From positions 1 to 37,979 of the forward strand of contig CABZEW010000018.1 of assembly GCA_902524845.1 (NCBI GenBank): 37,979 nt of DNA, read 5' to 3'. The notes below the pieces were generated by a model. That model was not told the DNA's origin and ran no database searches. It worked only from the letters and a program-made list of their open reading frames with translations. The position numbers and the translations under genes are program-made. Shown one piece after another: positions 36,256 to 37,979 of the stretch. The stretch is from an uncultured Alphaproteobacteria bacterium. GTDB lineage: Bacteria > Pseudomonadota > Alphaproteobacteria > Rhodobacterales > Rhodobacteraceae. The first letter of the stretch is position 1. Each line of letters begins with the position of its first letter.

Positions 36256-37422
36256 AGAAACAATTATGGTGTGAATCACATGATGAATCGTGATGGTGTG
36301 TTCTATTACATCAGACGAGTGCCATGCGATCTTAGTGATTTTTATGCAATCAAAAGACTTTGCTTTAGCTTAAAAACCAAATCCATCAATACTGCTAGAC
36401 GACTCTCAAGATCAATTGAGCAGAAACTAGAAGATTATTGGTTGGGGTTGAGACTTCAGAACTTAGACATTCCTCAAATAAAAGTATCGTCACAGCCAAG
36501 TAGGTCACCGGATCAGGAAGGTGTGTGCTTATCTGAAGCTCTTGATCTTTATCTTAAATTGAAAGGGCAGGGGAAAGATCATGTATTCTTTAGGACAGCA
36601 AAAAGAAATATCAGATATGTAACCAACTTGTTAGGAGATAAACCTTTGTCTGCTTATTCCTCTAAAGAAGCAGGACAGTTTCGTGACTGGTTGTTTGATC
36701 AAGGCATGGGAGTGAATACTGTTAAGCGAGTATTTTCAACGGTCAGATCAATAATTAATATTTGTATAACTGAAATGGGGTTGGAGTGTTCCAATGCTTT
36801 TTCTAAAACCTTCATGCCTACTGTAGTCAATAGTGAGGGTAGACAACCTATTCCCCAAAAGAATATAGAAAGAATAAAAGAAGAATGTCATAGGTTAGAT
36901 GATGAGATGCGTTGGTTAGTAGCTTTACTTTGTGACAGTGGTTTGAGATTAGGTGAAGCAACTGGTCTTGCTAAAGAAGATATAGTTCTTAATCATTCTA
37001 TTCCTCATGTCAGGATTAAACCTCATCCTTGGAGAAGTTTAAAAACATTAGGTAGCGAAAGAGAAGTTCCATTGATTGGTATTTCTTTATGGGCAGCAAA
37101 GAGAATAAAAAATAATGGAAGTCCGTTTAAGTTTGCCTTTCCAAGATATACTAATGATCATTTTTCAAATGCCAACTCAGCATCAGCAGCTTTAAATAAG
37201 TGGCTCAAACCTTTTGTTCCAGAAAGCTGTGTCATTCATTCGTTTAGGCATAGCTTTAGAGATAGACTGCGTAATGTTGAATGTCCTTTTGACGTTATTG
37301 ATAGGCTAGGGGGTTGGATTACATCTGGAGTAGGGCAGACGTATGGCAAAGGTTATGATTTAAATGTACTTGGTAAGTGGATGCTAAAAGTAGACAGCAA
37401 TGTATTGAACAAAATTTACTAG
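36253..37422 (+). CDS. Tyrosine recombinase / phage-type integrase
   Basis: Site-specific recombinase, predicted to act on the tRNA-Leu 3' end. The 389-residue protein has an N-terminal DNA-binding region with the YYIRRVP motif (about residues 18-24, DUF6538-like), a SAM-like core-binding domain around residues 92-175, and the catalytic domain: R232 in GLRLGEATGL, K264 in SLKT, H329 and R332 in HSFRHSFR, W355 where many relatives have His or Trp, and nucleophile Y364 in TYGKGY. All catalytic positions are present, so it should be active. ATG lies at the end of the repeat; internal ATGs at codons 10-11 are alternative starts. Its last 39 bases overlap the MAPEG gene. Confidence 0.92.
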   Translation: MRNNYGVNHMMNRDGVFYYIRRVPCDLSDFYAIKRLCFSLKTKSINTARRLSRSIEQKLEDYWLGLRLQNLDIPQIKVSSQPSRSPDQEGVCLSEALDLYLKLKGQGKDHVFFRTAKRNIRYVTNLLGDKPLSAYSSKEAGQFRDWLFDQGMGVNTVKRVFSTVRSIINICITEMGLECSNAFSKTFMPTVVNSEGRQPIPQKNIERIKEECHRLDDEMRWLVALLCDSGLRLGEATGLAKEDIVLNHSIPHVRIKPHPWRSLKTLGSEREVPLIGISLWAAKRIKNNGSPFKFAFPRYTNDHFSNANSASAALNKWLKPFVPESCVIHSFRHSFRDRLRNVECPFDVIDRLGGWITSGVGQTYGKGYDLNVLGKWMLKVDSNVLNKIY

Positions 37423-37785
37423 ACCAACTAAACCAAGAGCTAGGAGTGTTAAAAACATTCCTCCTCCTCGGAGAAAAATGCTTTTCCTCAACATGAAAGA
37501 AAATAGTATGCCGTGCATTAATCGTCCAATCATAAACATAATAGCTAGGCTATGAAGTATGTGATTATGCGTTCCTGCTTCTTCAGCAAGATAAAGTAAG
37601 ATAAAAAATAGAGGAGCATACTCAATAAAGTTTCCATGACCCCTAACAGTTCTACGAATGACTTCTTCATTTTCTCTACCATAACTAATAAATTTAAATA
37701 GAGGGTTACCTCTAATTCCAAATATTCTAACTGTTAGTAATAAGAAGAAGCCTGTAGCTAGAGAAGCATAAAGTTGAGTTACCAT
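37384..37785 (-). CDS. MAPEG-family membrane protein
   Basis: A 133-residue integral membrane protein of the MAPEG superfamily (membrane-associated proteins in eicosanoid and glutathione metabolism). It has four predicted membrane helices (about residues 3-22, 56-72, 78-99 and 108-128) and the family signature RGHGNFIEYAPLF with E55 and P58. Bacterial members are often microsomal glutathione-transferase-like, but substrates are mostly unknown. Its ATG (37785-37783) is the last codon of the right repeat, and its 3' end overlaps the integrase gene. As cargo of a recombinase unit it may be an acquired detoxification gene, which is inference. Confidence 0.88.
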   Translation of the reverse strand: MVTQLYASLATGFFLLLTVRIFGIRGNPLFKFISYGRENEEVIRRTVRGHGNFIEYAPLFFILLYLAEEAGTHNHILHSLAIMFMIGRLMHGILFSFMLRKSIFLRGGGMFLTLLALGLVGLVNFVQYIAVYF

Positions 37786-37876
37786 TTTGTTTCACACCTA
37801 ATTGCATAACCATAATAAAATACATATAAATCAGTGCTTTAGGTCAAATGAGATCTAGATTATGGTGCGGCTGAGA
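37783..37876 (-). repeat. 94-bp inverted repeat, right copy
   Basis: Exact reverse complement of 36162-36255. It contains the tRNA-Leu 3' end fragment (37863-37876, minus strand) without the rest of a tRNA; the sequence beyond does not continue into a T-arm. Its inner end is the MAPEG start codon. The outer flank is unrelated to the tRNA-Leu upstream flank, showing that this is a true junction and not a fold-back copy. Confidence 0.97.
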
Positions 37877-37979
37877 TAAAGTTAACTGCCCTACAAATGC
37901 ACCACTAGCAACCGAAATACAGCAATAACAGTAGGTTAGGTATCTCCGAGTTCATGTCAATAGGCACGATTTGTTTCAC
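37877..37979. other. Window edge beyond the right repeat
   Basis: About 100 bases with no supportable gene. On the minus strand an open frame from the edge ends in a TAG about 30 bases before the repeat and could be the tail of another gene or a short peptide, unidentified. The final ten bases (37970-37979) match the inner part of the 94-bp repeat, reading in the same direction as the right copy. Confidence 0.35.

Larger units (their letters stand above)
36162..37876. mobile_element. tRNA-Leu-associated integrase/MAPEG unit bounded by inverted repeats
   Basis: A 1,715-bp unit with a tyrosine recombinase and one cargo gene between perfect 94-bp inverted repeats, the left of which contains the 3' end of tRNA-Leu. 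Ordinary tRNA-integrated elements have direct att repeats; here the second tRNA-end fragment is reversed. This geometry predicts inversion, not excision, by site-specific recombination. It could also result from two independent insertions at the same tRNA end, or be one part of a longer element continuing past the window. That it is mobile is inference; the repeats and recombinase are seen directly. Confidence 0.7.

Noticed and set aside
36162-37876. The inverted repeat as a fold-back amplification or assembly artefact
   Set aside because: A fold-back would copy the flank continuously in reverse; here the match stops 14 bases into the tRNA on one side and at the ATG on the other, with unrelated flanks. 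A graph-level mis-join at the repeat is still possible and is covered in the finding.
1-37979. CRISPR arrays, rRNA genes and insertion sequences
   Set aside because: No regularly spaced repeats, rRNA sequence or transposase-like frame was seen on either strand; the only repeat of note is the 94-bp inverted pair.

Overview
The window looks like chromosome of a low-GC, streamlined, probably marine alphaproteobacterium. This rests on the gene complement and not on any database search: a Sox thiosulfate-oxidation cluster with soxCD, a Fur/Mur regulator with the alphaproteobacterial HHDHLID signature, a B12-dependent class II ribonucleotide reductase, class II DAHP synthase, FabI, a TakP-like TRAP transporter, Bpt, and subunit I of the aa3-type oxidase next to a DUF2244 gene. 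Intergenic gaps are very short and several convergent gene pairs abut or overlap. I cannot name the genus; a SAR116-like or similar uncultured lineage is only a guess.

Layout. (1) 115-4533 (+): soxY, soxZ, soxC, soxD and soxB, the periplasmic thiosulfate-oxidising system without its soxXA module, facing 4572-6268 (-): soxF/fccB and a small cytochrome (soxE/fccA), with a shared hairpin between the two arms. (2) 6470-9531: an SCP2-type thiolase (+) converging on htpG (-). (3) 9707-13925 (+): aroF class II, serB, gmk, gamma-carbonic anhydrase and plsC, closely packed; this run overlaps the end of the opposing 13908-17770 (-) run fabI, gpt, mazG, fur, eno. (4) 17872-19193 (+): pdxH, a tandem cold-shock-domain gene and tRNA-Pro(TGG). 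(5) 19460-25411: nrdJ (+) converging on the acetolactate synthase genes ilvB-ilvH (-). (6) 25693-30498 (+): a tripartite TRAP transporter with an oversized DctQ and a DctM bearing a coiled-coil tail of about 335 residues. (7) 30505-36017 (-): bpt, metA (acetyl-CoA type by residue 111), a P-loop protein translationally coupled to metA, a DUF2244 protein, ctaD and lipB.

(8) 36089-37979 is the most unusual part. A tRNA-Leu(GAG) is followed by a two-gene module, a tyrosine integrase (+) and a MAPEG membrane protein (-), that converge and overlap tail to tail. The module is bounded by a perfect 94-bp inverted repeat. Each repeat copy begins with the last 14 bases of the tRNA gene and ends exactly at the ATG of the gene it precedes, so both unrelated genes share the same candidate promoter, Shine-Dalgarno site and start codon. 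Elements integrated at tRNA genes normally have direct att repeats. Inverted copies with a recombinase inside predict an invertible DNA segment. Ten bases matching the repeat also sit at the very end of the window, hinting weakly that further units may follow.
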